Assembly (NCBI GenBank): GCA_963691775.1
Contig: OY829369.1
Location: 1,984,001-2,048,000 of the forward strand
Origin: JAZBPO01 sp963691775
GTDB taxonomy: Bacteria; Pseudomonadota; Gammaproteobacteria; Pseudomonadales; Azotimanducaceae
Length of the DNA stretch: 64,000 bases
Reading direction: 5' to 3'
In this document: piece after piece, positions 42,327 through 48,958 of the stretch
Numbering within the stretch: the stretch's first letter is position 1
Layout of the letters: every line of letters starts with the position of its first letter
Made by a program: the position numbers and the translations under genes
Notes under the pieces: model-generated
Told to the model about the DNA's origin: nothing
Databases searched by the model: none
Seen by the model: only the letters and a program-made list of their open reading frames with translations

Positions 42327-42650
42327 GTGATGTTTTTTACTGCCACAGACCTTCCTAACCAATAGCGCCGTAACAACCGGCCAGAGAGAAGTATTAACAA
42401 TATCATGGATACTGGCCGACCAGCGCATATAGCCGAGAGACAACCAATCATCTCTAAGATCCAAAACCTCCATACCGACTGCTACGAACAAAACAGGAAT
42501 TAGGCAGGCAGGGGTAACTTTTCCTTTCTTCCAAAGTAAAACAGCGCACAGAAACACAGCGATTCCGACATGAATATGTATCGCGTCCTTTGATAAGTTG
42601 ATGAAATCAAGAACGACCAGTTTTAGACTTTGATAGCTTGAAGTTTCCAT
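42321..42650 (-). CDS. Cassette membrane protein, unknown function
   Basis: A 109-residue AT-rich gene product with about three membrane segments: HIHVGIAVFLCAVLLWKKG, CLIPVLFVAVGMEVLDLRDD and SIHDIVNTSLWPVVTALLVR. The polar residues within the helices (His, Asp, Glu) are reminiscent of small VanZ-like or heat-stable membrane proteins, but I make no assignment. ATG at 42650, 10 bases from the core. Confidence 0.65.
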   Translation of the reverse strand: METSSYQSLKLVVLDFINLSKDAIHIHVGIAVFLCAVLLWKKGKVTPACLIPVLFVAVGMEVLDLRDDWLSLGYMRWSASIHDIVNTSLWPVVTALLVRKVCGSKKHHL

Positions 42651-42660
42651 TTCCCATTAC

Positions 42661-42729
42661 TTATAACGCCAAGGCTGACCGGAGCCGCGGCCCGAAGGGA
42701 CCGGGGGCCGGTCGAGCCGCTTGTTAGCC
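42661..42729 (-). repeat. attC 7 (69 bp)
   Basis: Cores TTATAAC and GTTAGCC; arms AAGGCTGACCGGAGCCGCGG and CCGGTCGAGCCGCTT. It belongs to the cassette of 42724-43083. Confidence 0.9.
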
Positions 42730-43083
42730 AGCATGGACCTGCCCCTCGAATTCGCGGAGGAGGTATGACGCCATCTCGCGCCACCTTCTGACGCTGGAAG
42801 CGTTCCTCTCAATCCGGAGATCCTCTTCTTGCCAGGTGAGCCCTGCTGACGAGCGTTCGATCTCCGTGTAGAGCCCTTCGATCTCTGCTGCGAGATCAGC
42901 GGTGACGCGGCCCGCACCTACGAGGCCACGTAGGTAGTCGAGCACGATCGGGTCATAAACCTCATCGATGTGTTCGCCGAACTCCCTGTTCACCTTCAAT
43001 TGCGCGGCGGACGTCGAGGCGATCGCTGCAAGCCCTTCTCTCACGACATCTACAGCGAAGGTGTCGAGCTCTGCAGAATCCAT
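42724..43083 (-). CDS. Cassette helical protein, unknown function
   Basis: A 119-residue soluble, helical, acidic protein: MDSAELDTFAVDVVREGLAA, then VYDPIVLDYLRGLVGAGRVT and SVRRWREMASYLLREFEGQV. No family recognised. ATG at 43083; the stop TAA lies in the attC core. Confidence 0.66.
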   Translation of the reverse strand: MDSAELDTFAVDVVREGLAAIASTSAAQLKVNREFGEHIDEVYDPIVLDYLRGLVGAGRVTADLAAEIEGLYTEIERSSAGLTWQEEDLRIERNASSVRRWREMASYLLREFEGQVHAG

Positions 43084-43090
43084 GAATGCT

Positions 43091-43177
43091 GTCTAACGCC
43101 TGCCGCAACGGCGGCGGACCTGACGCGGAGCGGCAGGTACGACGTCCGAGCGCAGCGATTGCCGGCACTTGTTAAGT
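43091..43177 (-). repeat. attC 6 (87 bp)
   Basis: Cores GTCTAAC and GTTAAGT with its own arm set, GCCTGCCGCAACGGCGGCGG. It belongs to the cassette of 43190-43462. Confidence 0.88.
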
Positions 43178-43189
43178 GTAACGGCTGTT

Positions 43190-43462
43190 CTAGTCACCAC
43201 CGCCACTTCCATCGCCACCACCGCCACCATAGGCCCCAGAATCATCGGAGCCGTCAGACCCTAAGCCACCGCCTTCGGTTGAGAACATATCCGGGAAAAA
43301 CAGTAGGAAACCAAGAATTCCCGAGCCAGTACCAAATAGGATAATTGGAAATCTCCAGCGAATTTCCTCACCCAATCGATGCTGCTCCGCCATGTCATGC
43401 AGGCCGAAAATAATCAAGACGGCCGAGAGCACGAAAAAGGCTCCTCTAGTTGCTCCTTGCAT
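43190..43462 (-). CDS. Cassette membrane protein with glycine-rich tail
   Basis: A 90-residue protein with two membrane segments (AFFVLSAVLIIFGLHDMA and FPIILFGTGSGILGFLLFF) and a low-complexity C-terminus of Gly, Ser and Asp (SDDSGAYGGGGGDGSGGGD). Such tails are seen in short membrane proteins of several families. ATG at 43462, with a GGAGGA ribosome site just upstream. Function unknown. Confidence 0.68.
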   Translation of the reverse strand: MQGATRGAFFVLSAVLIIFGLHDMAEQHRLGEEIRWRFPIILFGTGSGILGFLLFFPDMFSTEGGGLGSDGSDDSGAYGGGGGDGSGGGD

Positions 43463-43480
43463 AGATCTTCCTCCGTGACA

Positions 43481-43540
43481 CTTAACGCCAAGCTTGTTCG
43501 GCTGCGCTCCGCGCAGTCTGAACGAAGCGCTTGTTGGCCA
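43481..43540 (-). repeat. attC 5 (60 bp)
   Basis: Cores ACTTAAC and GTTGGCC; inner sequence identical to attC 17. It belongs to the second, mutated copy of the duplicated zinc-ribbon cassette. Confidence 0.92.
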
Positions 43541-43570
43541 GGCGGCAACCCACGAAACCCCGCAACCCGC

Positions 43571-43921
43571 TCATACATCCCACCCGTGCGCGCCCTTCTC
43601 GGTCAGGTAGCCGATAGAGTCATAACCGCAGTGTGCGCAAAAGCGCGACGACGTCCTCTTCCCCAGAGGGAGCAACCAGTTCTTCTGCCAATAGCCGAAC
43701 CAAGCTCAGCCACATGCAGGGCAAGTCGTCTTCTCGATCCTGGCCGTCACAATTCGGATGCGGGTCCACATTGCCAAAGCGATGCCGACAAGGCCCAGCG
43801 GGGGCAGTACCAACAGGAGCAAGCCTGCGAACGCAAAAGCAGCCGCTTCGAGGGCGCTCCAGTCCCAAAGGTCCGAGAGTTCTCTGGCGAAGCCCTCGGC
43901 GACCTGCGGCTGCACGATCAT
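43571..43921 (-). pseudogene. Second copy of zinc-ribbon membrane cassette, truncated by nonsense mutation
   Basis: Almost base-identical to 38212-38562 over the whole cassette. A single C-to-A change on the plus strand (TCC at 38347-38349, TCA here at 43706-43708) converts GGA to TGA after CPACG, so only the first 71 residues are made and the second half of the zinc ribbon (FCAHCGYDS) is lost. The remaining frame is otherwise intact. This looks like a recent cassette duplication followed by decay of one copy. Confidence 0.85.
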
Positions 43922-44244
43922 TGTGGCCAACGCTTAGCTTGTTCGGCTGCGCGCAGCGCAGTCCGAACGAAGCGCTTGTTGTACGTCGAGATGGCTGCCC
44001 GCATGACCGAGTCCGTCGTGCGGTTCCAGCCGTGGAAAATAATTTGAGGAGGCGCGTTGCGGACTGCCGCCAGAGATGCGCTCTCAGCACGGCGGCGAGA
44101 AAGCAGAATGCGGCTGAGCGAAGGATTGCCCGCGTCGTGCGCGTCGCAGAAATCTTGGATCGATCTGGTGGCCATGCCCTGCATCCGTGAGAGCGCCTTC
44201 TTGGTTGAGATTACACCTGGATCAGTCGTCTTTCCGACGTACAA
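43918..44244 (-). CDS. Four-copy cassette family, copy c
   Basis: Nearly identical to copy a (39479-39823), differing by about two bases in the cassette body: LYVGKTTDPGVISTKKALSR, then DFCDAHDAGNPSL and FHGWNRTTDSVMRAAIST. TTG start in the core. The frame reads through attC 4 and stops at 43918 in the neighbouring pseudogene cassette. Function unknown. Confidence 0.5.
   Translation of the reverse strand: MYVGKTTDPGVISTKKALSRMQGMATRSIQDFCDAHDAGNPSLSRILLSRRRAESASLAAVRNAPPQIIFHGWNRTTDSVMRAAISTYNKRFVRTALRAAEQAKRWPQ
43925..43984 (-). repeat. attC 4 (60 bp)
   Basis: Cores GGCCAAC and GTTGTAC; inner sequence identical to attC 14. It ends copy c. Confidence 0.92.
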
Positions 44245-44558
44245 CGCTTAGCTTGTTCGGTGCCGCGAAGCGGCGTCCGAACGAAGCGCTTGTTGTACGT
44301 CGAGATGGCTGCTCCCGCGACCGAGTCCGTCGTGCGGTTCCGGCCTTGGAAAACCTTCTGAGGAGGCGCGTTGCGGACTGCGGCTGAAGATGCGCGATCA
44401 GCACGGCGGCGAGAAAACAGAATGCGGCTGAGCGAAGGATTGCCCGCGTCGTGCGCGTCGAAGAAATCTTGGATCGATCTGGTGGCCATGCCCTGCATCC
44501 GTGAGAGCGCCTTCGTGTCTGAGATTACACCTGGATCAGTCGTCTTTCCGACGTACAA
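44211..44558 (-). CDS. Four-copy cassette family, copy d
   Basis: Second-subtype member of the family: LYVGKTTDPGVISDTKALSR, then DFFDAHDAGNPSL and VFQGRNRTTDSVAGAAIST. TTG start in the core. The frame crosses attC 3 and ends at 44211, inside copy c, which directly follows it, so copies c and d are tandem. Function unknown. Confidence 0.5.
   Translation of the reverse strand: MYVGKTTDPGVISDTKALSRMQGMATRSIQDFFDAHDAGNPSLSRILFSRRRADRASSAAVRNAPPQKVFQGRNRTTDSVAGAAISTYNKRFVRTPLRGTEQAKRCTSERRLIQV
44239..44298 (-). repeat. attC 3 (60 bp)
   Basis: Cores GTACAAC and GTTGTAC; loop variant TGCCGCGAAGCGGCGTCC. It ends copy d. Confidence 0.92.
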
Positions 44559-44612
44559 CGCAAAGGCTGTTCGGTGGGGCGAAGCGCCATCCGAACAAGC
44601 CGCTTGTTGTGC
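44553..44612 (-). repeat. attC 2 (60 bp)
   Basis: Cores GTACAAC and GTTGTGC, with GCAAAGGCTGTTCGGTGGGG. It belongs to the cassette of 44637-44972. Confidence 0.9.
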
Positions 44613-44636
44613 GCCGTTCGTGCCATGCCGTAGCCC

Positions 44637-44972
44637 CTAGACTCTACCCAGCTCGCGCCGAAGTCTTCTGAGTAGCGACGCTCGGCCGGCATTCGAATCT
44701 CGCCGTTCGATCCTCTCGATCTCACGCTCAAGCGCGTGTCGGCGATGGACGCGAGCAATCTGTCGGGAGTCTCTAGCGGCACGCCGCTCGGCTTGTAGCT
44801 GCTGGCGAAGAGCATCCCAGGCCTTGCCGTCCCGACGCGGAGGGATAGGAATCTTATGGCCGAGATAGGCGCAGTCTTTCCCACACGTGCCACAACGAAC
44901 GGGGCCTTCGGCAAAGGGGTTGCGCTTCGTCGCGTACCTGCAGTCGAAGCACACGAATTTGTGGCTACTCAT
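44637..44972 (-). CDS. Cassette zinc-ribbon protein with basic helical tail
   Basis: A 111-residue protein. The N-terminus has two CxxC pairs, FVCFDC and RCGTCG, forming a probable zinc ribbon, followed by YLGHKIPIPPRRDGKAWDAL. The C-terminal half is a long Arg-rich helix (RRHALEREIERIERRD, then LLRRLRRELGRV), suggesting nucleic-acid or ribosome binding. ATG at 44972, four bases from the cassette core. Function unknown. Confidence 0.72.
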   Translation of the reverse strand: MSSHKFVCFDCRYATKRNPFAEGPVRCGTCGKDCAYLGHKIPIPPRRDGKAWDALRQQLQAERRAARDSRQIARVHRRHALEREIERIERRDSNAGRASLLRRLRRELGRV

Positions 44973-44975
44973 GGC

Positions 44976-45035
44976 GCACAACGCATAGCTTGTTCGGACG
45001 CGCATAGCGCGGTCCGAACGAAGCGCTTGTTGGCC
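44976..45035 (-). repeat. attC 1 (60 bp, integrase-proximal)
   Basis: Cores GCACAAC and GTTGGCC. The right core complements the GGCCAAC at 45446-45452, so the first cassette spans 44977 to 45451. Confidence 0.93.
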
Positions 45036-45042
45036 GTCACCG

Positions 45043-45441
45043 TCACGGCTCCTCAAGCTCGAATGGAAACACCGCGTAGTAGGCTGCTTCCTCAGTGACA
45101 GCGTGCGTCCGTGCAGAAAACAGCCATTTGGACAGAGCGGTTCTCGACGCTCGAACGAAGGGGCGACCTCCTGATTCCGGTGCGACCAGTGTGATCGGAT
45201 TTGCGGGCACAAGACCCTGGCCGTCTGTTCCAGCCTTCTCAACGAGCCGGAAACCCAACACCACGCAGGCCTCAACGCCTTTTCGTAACTGGCGACGCGG
45301 GTAGACCGGGCTCACTTTCACCAACGGCATTGATTCGGAGAGACCAGTGTCCTCAGGTGGCGCACACTCAGAGCTGGCGGCCACCTCGGTTGGGACGCTC
45401 AACGACAGCAGGATTAGCGACGGCAAGGCGGCGCGCGTCAG
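45043..45441 (-). CDS. First cassette: secreted TonB_C-like domain protein
   Basis: The product, about 132 residues, has a signal peptide (TRAALPSLILLSLSVPTEVAA) and a TonB-C-like domain: LVKVSPVYPRRQLRKGVEAC, then VLGFRLVEKAGTDGQG and ASRTALSKWLFSARTHAVTE. No ATG, GTG or TTG gives a complete signal peptide; CTG at 45441, just after the attI junction, or TTG at 45426 are the candidates. The frame runs open upstream through attI, so expression may also depend on a start supplied by the platform. Related in fold to the cassette protein at 38647-39036. Confidence 0.68.
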   Translation of the reverse strand: MTRAALPSLILLSLSVPTEVAASSECAPPEDTGLSESMPLVKVSPVYPRRQLRKGVEACVVLGFRLVEKAGTDGQGLVPANPITLVAPESGGRPFVRASRTALSKWLFSARTHAVTEEAAYYAVFPFELEEP

Positions 45442-45445
45442 TGCC

Positions 45446-45625
45446 GGCCAACAGCTTATTGAACGAACGTCGGTTAAGCCTGCAGGCGTAACCGCGTCTG
45501 TATATCTCGCATCCGTGGGTATGAGCGTCGGCACTTTGATCGAAGCGGTCAATGGCAGATGTCTCACATGAATTCCGTTTGCAGGCCATGGCGGCAGACG
45601 CCAGCGCGCGTCCAGGCTCGGCGGC
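45446..45625 (-). other. attI-like region between integrase and first cassette
   Basis: The core GTTGGCC (45452 down to 45446, minus strand) marks the recombination point, since it complements the first cassette's attC core. The 173 bases up to the integrase start must hold the integrase promoter and, on the minus strand, the cassette promoter. I see no convincing -35/-10 pair for either. Confidence 0.8.
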
Positions 45626-46609
45626 ATGAAGACACTGGACCGTGCCAGCATTGAACCGCGCCTGCTCGCGGCGCTGCGCACGCGCAACTACTCGCTCGCG
45701 ACCGAACGCCAGTACAGCCACTGGGCGGGGCGCTTCATGCGCTTCAGGCAGCGGCGCGAGGGGCTCCCGCTGGGCGCTGCCAGCATTCAGGCATTTCTGG
45801 AAGATCTGGCCGTTCGCAAGCGCGTGTCGCCCTCTACCCAACATCAGGCGCTTTGCGCCGTGGTTTTTCTGCATCGCTATGTGCTGCACGTTGAGCCTGG
45901 CGACTTCGCAGACTTCGTGCGCGCGCGAAGACGGCCGCGCATTCCATTGGTTCTGTCGCGCCAGGAAGTGGAAGCGCTTCTTGCCGAAATCACGGGCATA
46001 GAAGCGGTGGTCGCGAGTCTTCTGTATGGCTCTGGCCTGCGCTTGTCCGAAGCACTGCGGCTTCGCGTGAAGGACATCCATTTCGAACGGCGCGAGCTGC
46101 TGGTTCGCGGCGGCAAGGGCGACAAGGACCGACACACGATGTTGCCCGATGCACTCGTGCCGGCCTTGCAGCGATCCGTCCGCTGGGCGTCACGCTGGTT
46201 CGAGCGCGATCTCGCAAACGGTGTTGCCGATGTCGAACTTCCCCACGCCCTCGCCCGCAAGTATCCGAACGCCACGAAAGAACTCGCTTGGCGGTTCGTG
46301 TTCTCGGCGCCAGGCTTGTCTATCTGCCCGCGCACGGGTGCCTATCGGCGACATCATCTGCATCCCACGCGCATTCAGCGCGCGGTGAAAGCGGCCCGCG
46401 CCGCTGCGGGAATCCATCGTCCGATTACGTGTCATACCTTGCGCCACAGTTTCGCAACGCATCTTCTCGAAGACGGCTACGACATCAGAACCGTGCAGGA
46501 ACTGCTTGGCCATTCGAGCGTTCGCACGACGATGATCTACACGCACGTACTGAACCGCGGCGGGCGTGGCGTACGAAGCCCTCTCGCGCGGGCGCCGGAG
46601 GGCGATTGA
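45626..46609 (+). CDS. intI: Integron integrase
   Basis: A 327-residue tyrosine recombinase. Catalytic residues are visible: Arg in LYGSGLRLSEALRLRVKDI, the HTLRHSFATHLL box (His and Arg), and the GHSSVRTTMIYTHVLN box (His and nucleophile Tyr). The integron-specific extra helix is present as ALARKYPNATKELAWRFVFSA, which separates IntI from phage and Xer recombinases. Length and all motifs are intact, so it is probably active: it would insert and excise cassettes by attC x attI recombination on folded single-stranded attC. It points away from the array, as in class 1 and many chromosomal integrons. Confidence 0.97.
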   Translation: MKTLDRASIEPRLLAALRTRNYSLATERQYSHWAGRFMRFRQRREGLPLGAASIQAFLEDLAVRKRVSPSTQHQALCAVVFLHRYVLHVEPGDFADFVRARRRPRIPLVLSRQEVEALLAEITGIEAVVASLLYGSGLRLSEALRLRVKDIHFERRELLVRGGKGDKDRHTMLPDALVPALQRSVRWASRWFERDLANGVADVELPHALARKYPNATKELAWRFVFSAPGLSICPRTGAYRRHHLHPTRIQRAVKAARAAAGIHRPITCHTLRHSFATHLLEDGYDIRTVQELLGHSSVRTTMIYTHVLNRGGRGVRSPLARAPEGD

Positions 46610-46909
46610 GGCGCGACTGAAAATCAGAGCAGGTGCGCGGGCTGTCTTCATGCTGCCGGGGGCGCGAGCCTGTCTTTTCTCGTAATCGCTTCGAATCGCT
46701 CCCTCAGAGCTTCGAGCGGGCCGCGGAAGAGCTCTCTTAAACCTCACCGGGACACCTGCCTTGCAGCAGGCCAGGCGCTGTCCCGACGACGCGAGCCTTC
46801 TTCGGATCAGGCCACAACCTCGCGATCGCGCGCGTCCGTTGCGCGATCGGCCTTGAGCCCCCACCCCCACCCAGCTAGCGTGAGCCACTCAGCCTGGGGA
46901 GGGGCACCA
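46610..46909. other. Intergenic region after the integrase
   Basis: 300 bases with no gene, attC core or clear terminator that I can support. It marks the right boundary of the integron with the chromosome. Confidence 0.5.
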
Positions 46910-48367
46910 ATGACCGAACTCGCATTCGAAAGCGGGCTCGCGCTCGCGCAGCGCATCCGCAATCGCGAACTCACCTGCGTCGACGCGCTCGAGTATTTCC
47001 TGACGCGCGCCAAGCGCTTCAACGGCACGCTGAATGCGATCGTGGAATTCCGCGAAGACGCGGCGCGCGCGGAAGCGCAGGAGCTGGATGCGGCGCTGGT
47101 GCGCGGTGAGATCCGCGGGCCGCTGCACGGCGTGCCGATGACGGTGAAGGAGTCTTACGACATCGCCGGCATGCGCACGACGCGCGGCAATCCGATCTGG
47201 AAGGATCACGTTGCCGACGCAGACGCGCTGTCCATCGAGCGCCTGAAGAACGCGGGGGTGGTGATCTTCGCGAAAACCAACGTGCCCCTGAACCTTGCGG
47301 ACTTTCAGAGCTACAACGACATCTACGGCACCACGAACAATCCCTGGGACACCACCCGCGGCAGCGGCGGATCCTCGGGCGGCTCGGCAGTTTCCATGGC
47401 GGCCGGCCTCGCAGCCCTGGAAACGGGCTCCGACATCGGCGGCTCTATCCGCAATCCGGCACATTACAACGGCGTGTTCGGGCACAAGCCCACCTGGGGG
47501 ATGCTGCCGCCCAGGGGGCACGCGGCGCCCGGCGTGGTTGCGCAGTCCGATCTCACGGTCATTGGCCCCATTGCCCGCAGCGCGGGCGATATCGAAGTGC
47601 TGACCATGGCGATGGCCGGGCCGGACGAGATTAACGAGGCTGGCTATCAGCTTGCCCTCCAGCCCTGCCCGGCCACCTCCCTCGCCGACCTGCGCGTGGC
47701 GGTGATGACCACGGCCGATCACGCCCCGGTGGATGCGGCGACGCGGGCGCGCGTGGAGCTGATCGCGAAAACGATCGAAAACGCCGGCGGCACAGTGGAC
47801 TTCACGGCACGGCCCGAGTTCGATCTGGCCGGCGCCCACGACACCTACCAGACATTGCTCTGGTCGGTGATGGCTTCGCGCAACCCGGGCGACGCCTATG
47901 CGGAACTGCAGGCGCAGGCGGCCGAGCTGGAAGCAGACGACGACAGCGAGCGCGCGCGTCTGCTGCGCGCGCAAACGGCCACCTTCCGCGACTACGCCAT
48001 GGCGAACGAGGAACGCACGCAGATGCGCTGGCACTGGCATCGCTTCTTCAAGCAATGGGACGTGCTGATCGCACCGATGATGGCCACGGCCGCCTTCGAG
48101 CACGATCACAGGCCGGCGGGGCAGCGCACGATCCGGGTGGACAACGACGAGCGTCCCTACTTCGAACAGCTCTTCTGGGCGGGCCTCGCCATCAACTCCT
48201 ATCTGCCGGCAACGGTCATCCCCACGGGGGGGCACCCGGAATCGGGCGGCGGCCTGCCCATCGGCGTGCAGATCATCGGGCCGGAGTTCGGCGATCTGAA
48301 GACCATCGGCGTGGCGAAATTGCTCGAGGCCGCGGGCTTCGGCTTCACGCCGCCGCCGGGATACTGA
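46910..48367 (+). CDS. Amidase (amidase-signature family)
   Basis: A 485-residue hydrolase of C-N bonds. The amidase-signature catalytic Lys is in GVPMTVKESYDIAG, the cis-Ser in the Gly/Ser-rich GSGGSSGGSAVSMAAGLAAL, and the nucleophile Ser in LETGSDIGGSIRNPAHYNG. The ATG at 46910 has a GGGGAGGGGC ribosome site, and an upstream frame extension is ignored. The substrate cannot be told; the family covers nitrile-derived amides, fatty amides and Glu-tRNA(Gln). No signal peptide. Confidence 0.93.
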   Translation: MTELAFESGLALAQRIRNRELTCVDALEYFLTRAKRFNGTLNAIVEFREDAARAEAQELDAALVRGEIRGPLHGVPMTVKESYDIAGMRTTRGNPIWKDHVADADALSIERLKNAGVVIFAKTNVPLNLADFQSYNDIYGTTNNPWDTTRGSGGSSGGSAVSMAAGLAALETGSDIGGSIRNPAHYNGVFGHKPTWGMLPPRGHAAPGVVAQSDLTVIGPIARSAGDIEVLTMAMAGPDEINEAGYQLALQPCPATSLADLRVAVMTTADHAPVDAATRARVELIAKTIENAGGTVDFTARPEFDLAGAHDTYQTLLWSVMASRNPGDAYAELQAQAAELEADDDSERARLLRAQTATFRDYAMANEERTQMRWHWHRFFKQWDVLIAPMMATAAFEHDHRPAGQRTIRVDNDERPYFEQLFWAGLAINSYLPATVIPTGGHPESGGGLPIGVQIIGPEFGDLKTIGVAKLLEAAGFGFTPPPGY

Positions 48368-48376
48368 GCCCCGGCG

Positions 48377-48958
48377 CTAGCTGCCGATGCGGCGCTGCAC
48401 CTCGGCTTCGATGGCGTTCCAGTCGTCGACGCCGGGGTCGGCGATATGTCGATTGGTGGAGTTGCGGAACACCAGCACTTCCTGCCCGGACGTCCGCAAT
48501 TGTTCCACGTTCGCCGGAGAATCCTCGATGTACAGGTCGGCGCCCACGGCGCCCTTGTCGCGCATGAAGCACAGGTCCCAGTAGGGAATGCCGTGGTGCT
48601 CCAGCCACTCCACGGTCTGCTGCACGGCCTCCTGATGGAACCACTTGATGTACAGGCGGTGGGTGATGATGCGGATGCGCACGTCGAGCGCCGACAGGCG
48701 CCTGAGCACGGCGGGCGCGCCCGTGATGGGCGGCAATTTCTCGAACAGATCCCGCTCCTTCACCGCAAAGCGATGCAGCGCCGCGTAGCCACCGTAGGGC
48801 GCGAGGTTCCATTCGGGAAAGCCGTAGCTCAGTTCGCGCGTGAGGTCGGATTCCGCCACGCCGAGCCATTCGGCGGCGATGGGGCGCAGGCCGGCTTCGA
48901 AGTCGGCCACCACACCGTCGAGGTCCACCCCGAGCACGAAGCGTGTATCGGTGCTCAT
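48377..48958 (-). CDS. HAD-family 5'-nucleotidase-like phosphatase
   Basis: A 193-residue protein beginning MSTDTRFVLGVDLDGVVADF, where DLDGVVADF is the HAD nucleophile motif of deoxyribonucleotidase-like enzymes. Motif II is seen in RIRIITHRLY and motif III/IV in GADLYIEDSPANVEQL. It probably dephosphorylates a nucleotide or similar compound. Its ATG overlaps the upstream Sel1 gene's stop by four bases. It converges on the amidase. Confidence 0.85.
   Translation of the reverse strand: MSTDTRFVLGVDLDGVVADFEAGLRPIAAEWLGVAESDLTRELSYGFPEWNLAPYGGYAALHRFAVKERDLFEKLPPITGAPAVLRRLSALDVRIRIITHRLYIKWFHQEAVQQTVEWLEHHGIPYWDLCFMRDKGAVGADLYIEDSPANVEQLRTSGQEVLVFRNSTNRHIADPGVDDWNAIEAEVQRRIGS

Larger units (their letters stand above)
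26378..46609 (-). mobile_element. Chromosomal integron: integrase plus array of about 36 gene cassettes
   Basis: The element consists of an integron integrase (45626-46609, plus strand), an attI-like junction at 45446-45452, and 36 attC sites between 45035 and 26378. Nearly every cassette gene reads on the minus strand, away from the integrase. In most cassettes the 7-base core at the cassette start is the complement of the core opening its own attC, as cassette circularisation demands; for example GTTGGCC at 45452-45446 matches GGCCAAC of the attC at 44976-45035. The size and the lack of mobility genes fit a sedentary integron. Confidence 0.95.

Noticed and set aside
38101..44190. Long plus-strand open frames over the array (for example 38101-38673 and 43379-44047)
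   Set aside because: They run through attC sites and antisense to well-supported minus-strand genes, and their composition is Arg/Ser-rich as expected for shadow frames.
26894..45035. Regularly recurring similar sequences as a CRISPR array
   Set aside because: Repeats are 60-132 bp, differ from each other, are imperfect palindromes flanked by 7-bp cores and are separated by whole genes; they are attC sites, and no cas genes are present.
44637..45275. A 212-residue zinc-ribbon protein from the upstream start
   Set aside because: The first 100 residues are antisense-like reading across attC 1 and the first cassette; the ATG at 44972 lies at the cassette start.
45524..45552. TTGACC on the minus strand as the -35 of the cassette promoter
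   Set aside because: The -10 at the proper spacing is GACGCT, a poor match; no alternative spacing gave a convincing hexamer.
45347..45571. Plus-strand frame overlapping attI and the first cassette
   Set aside because: It is antisense to the signal peptide of the first cassette gene and lacks a ribosome site.
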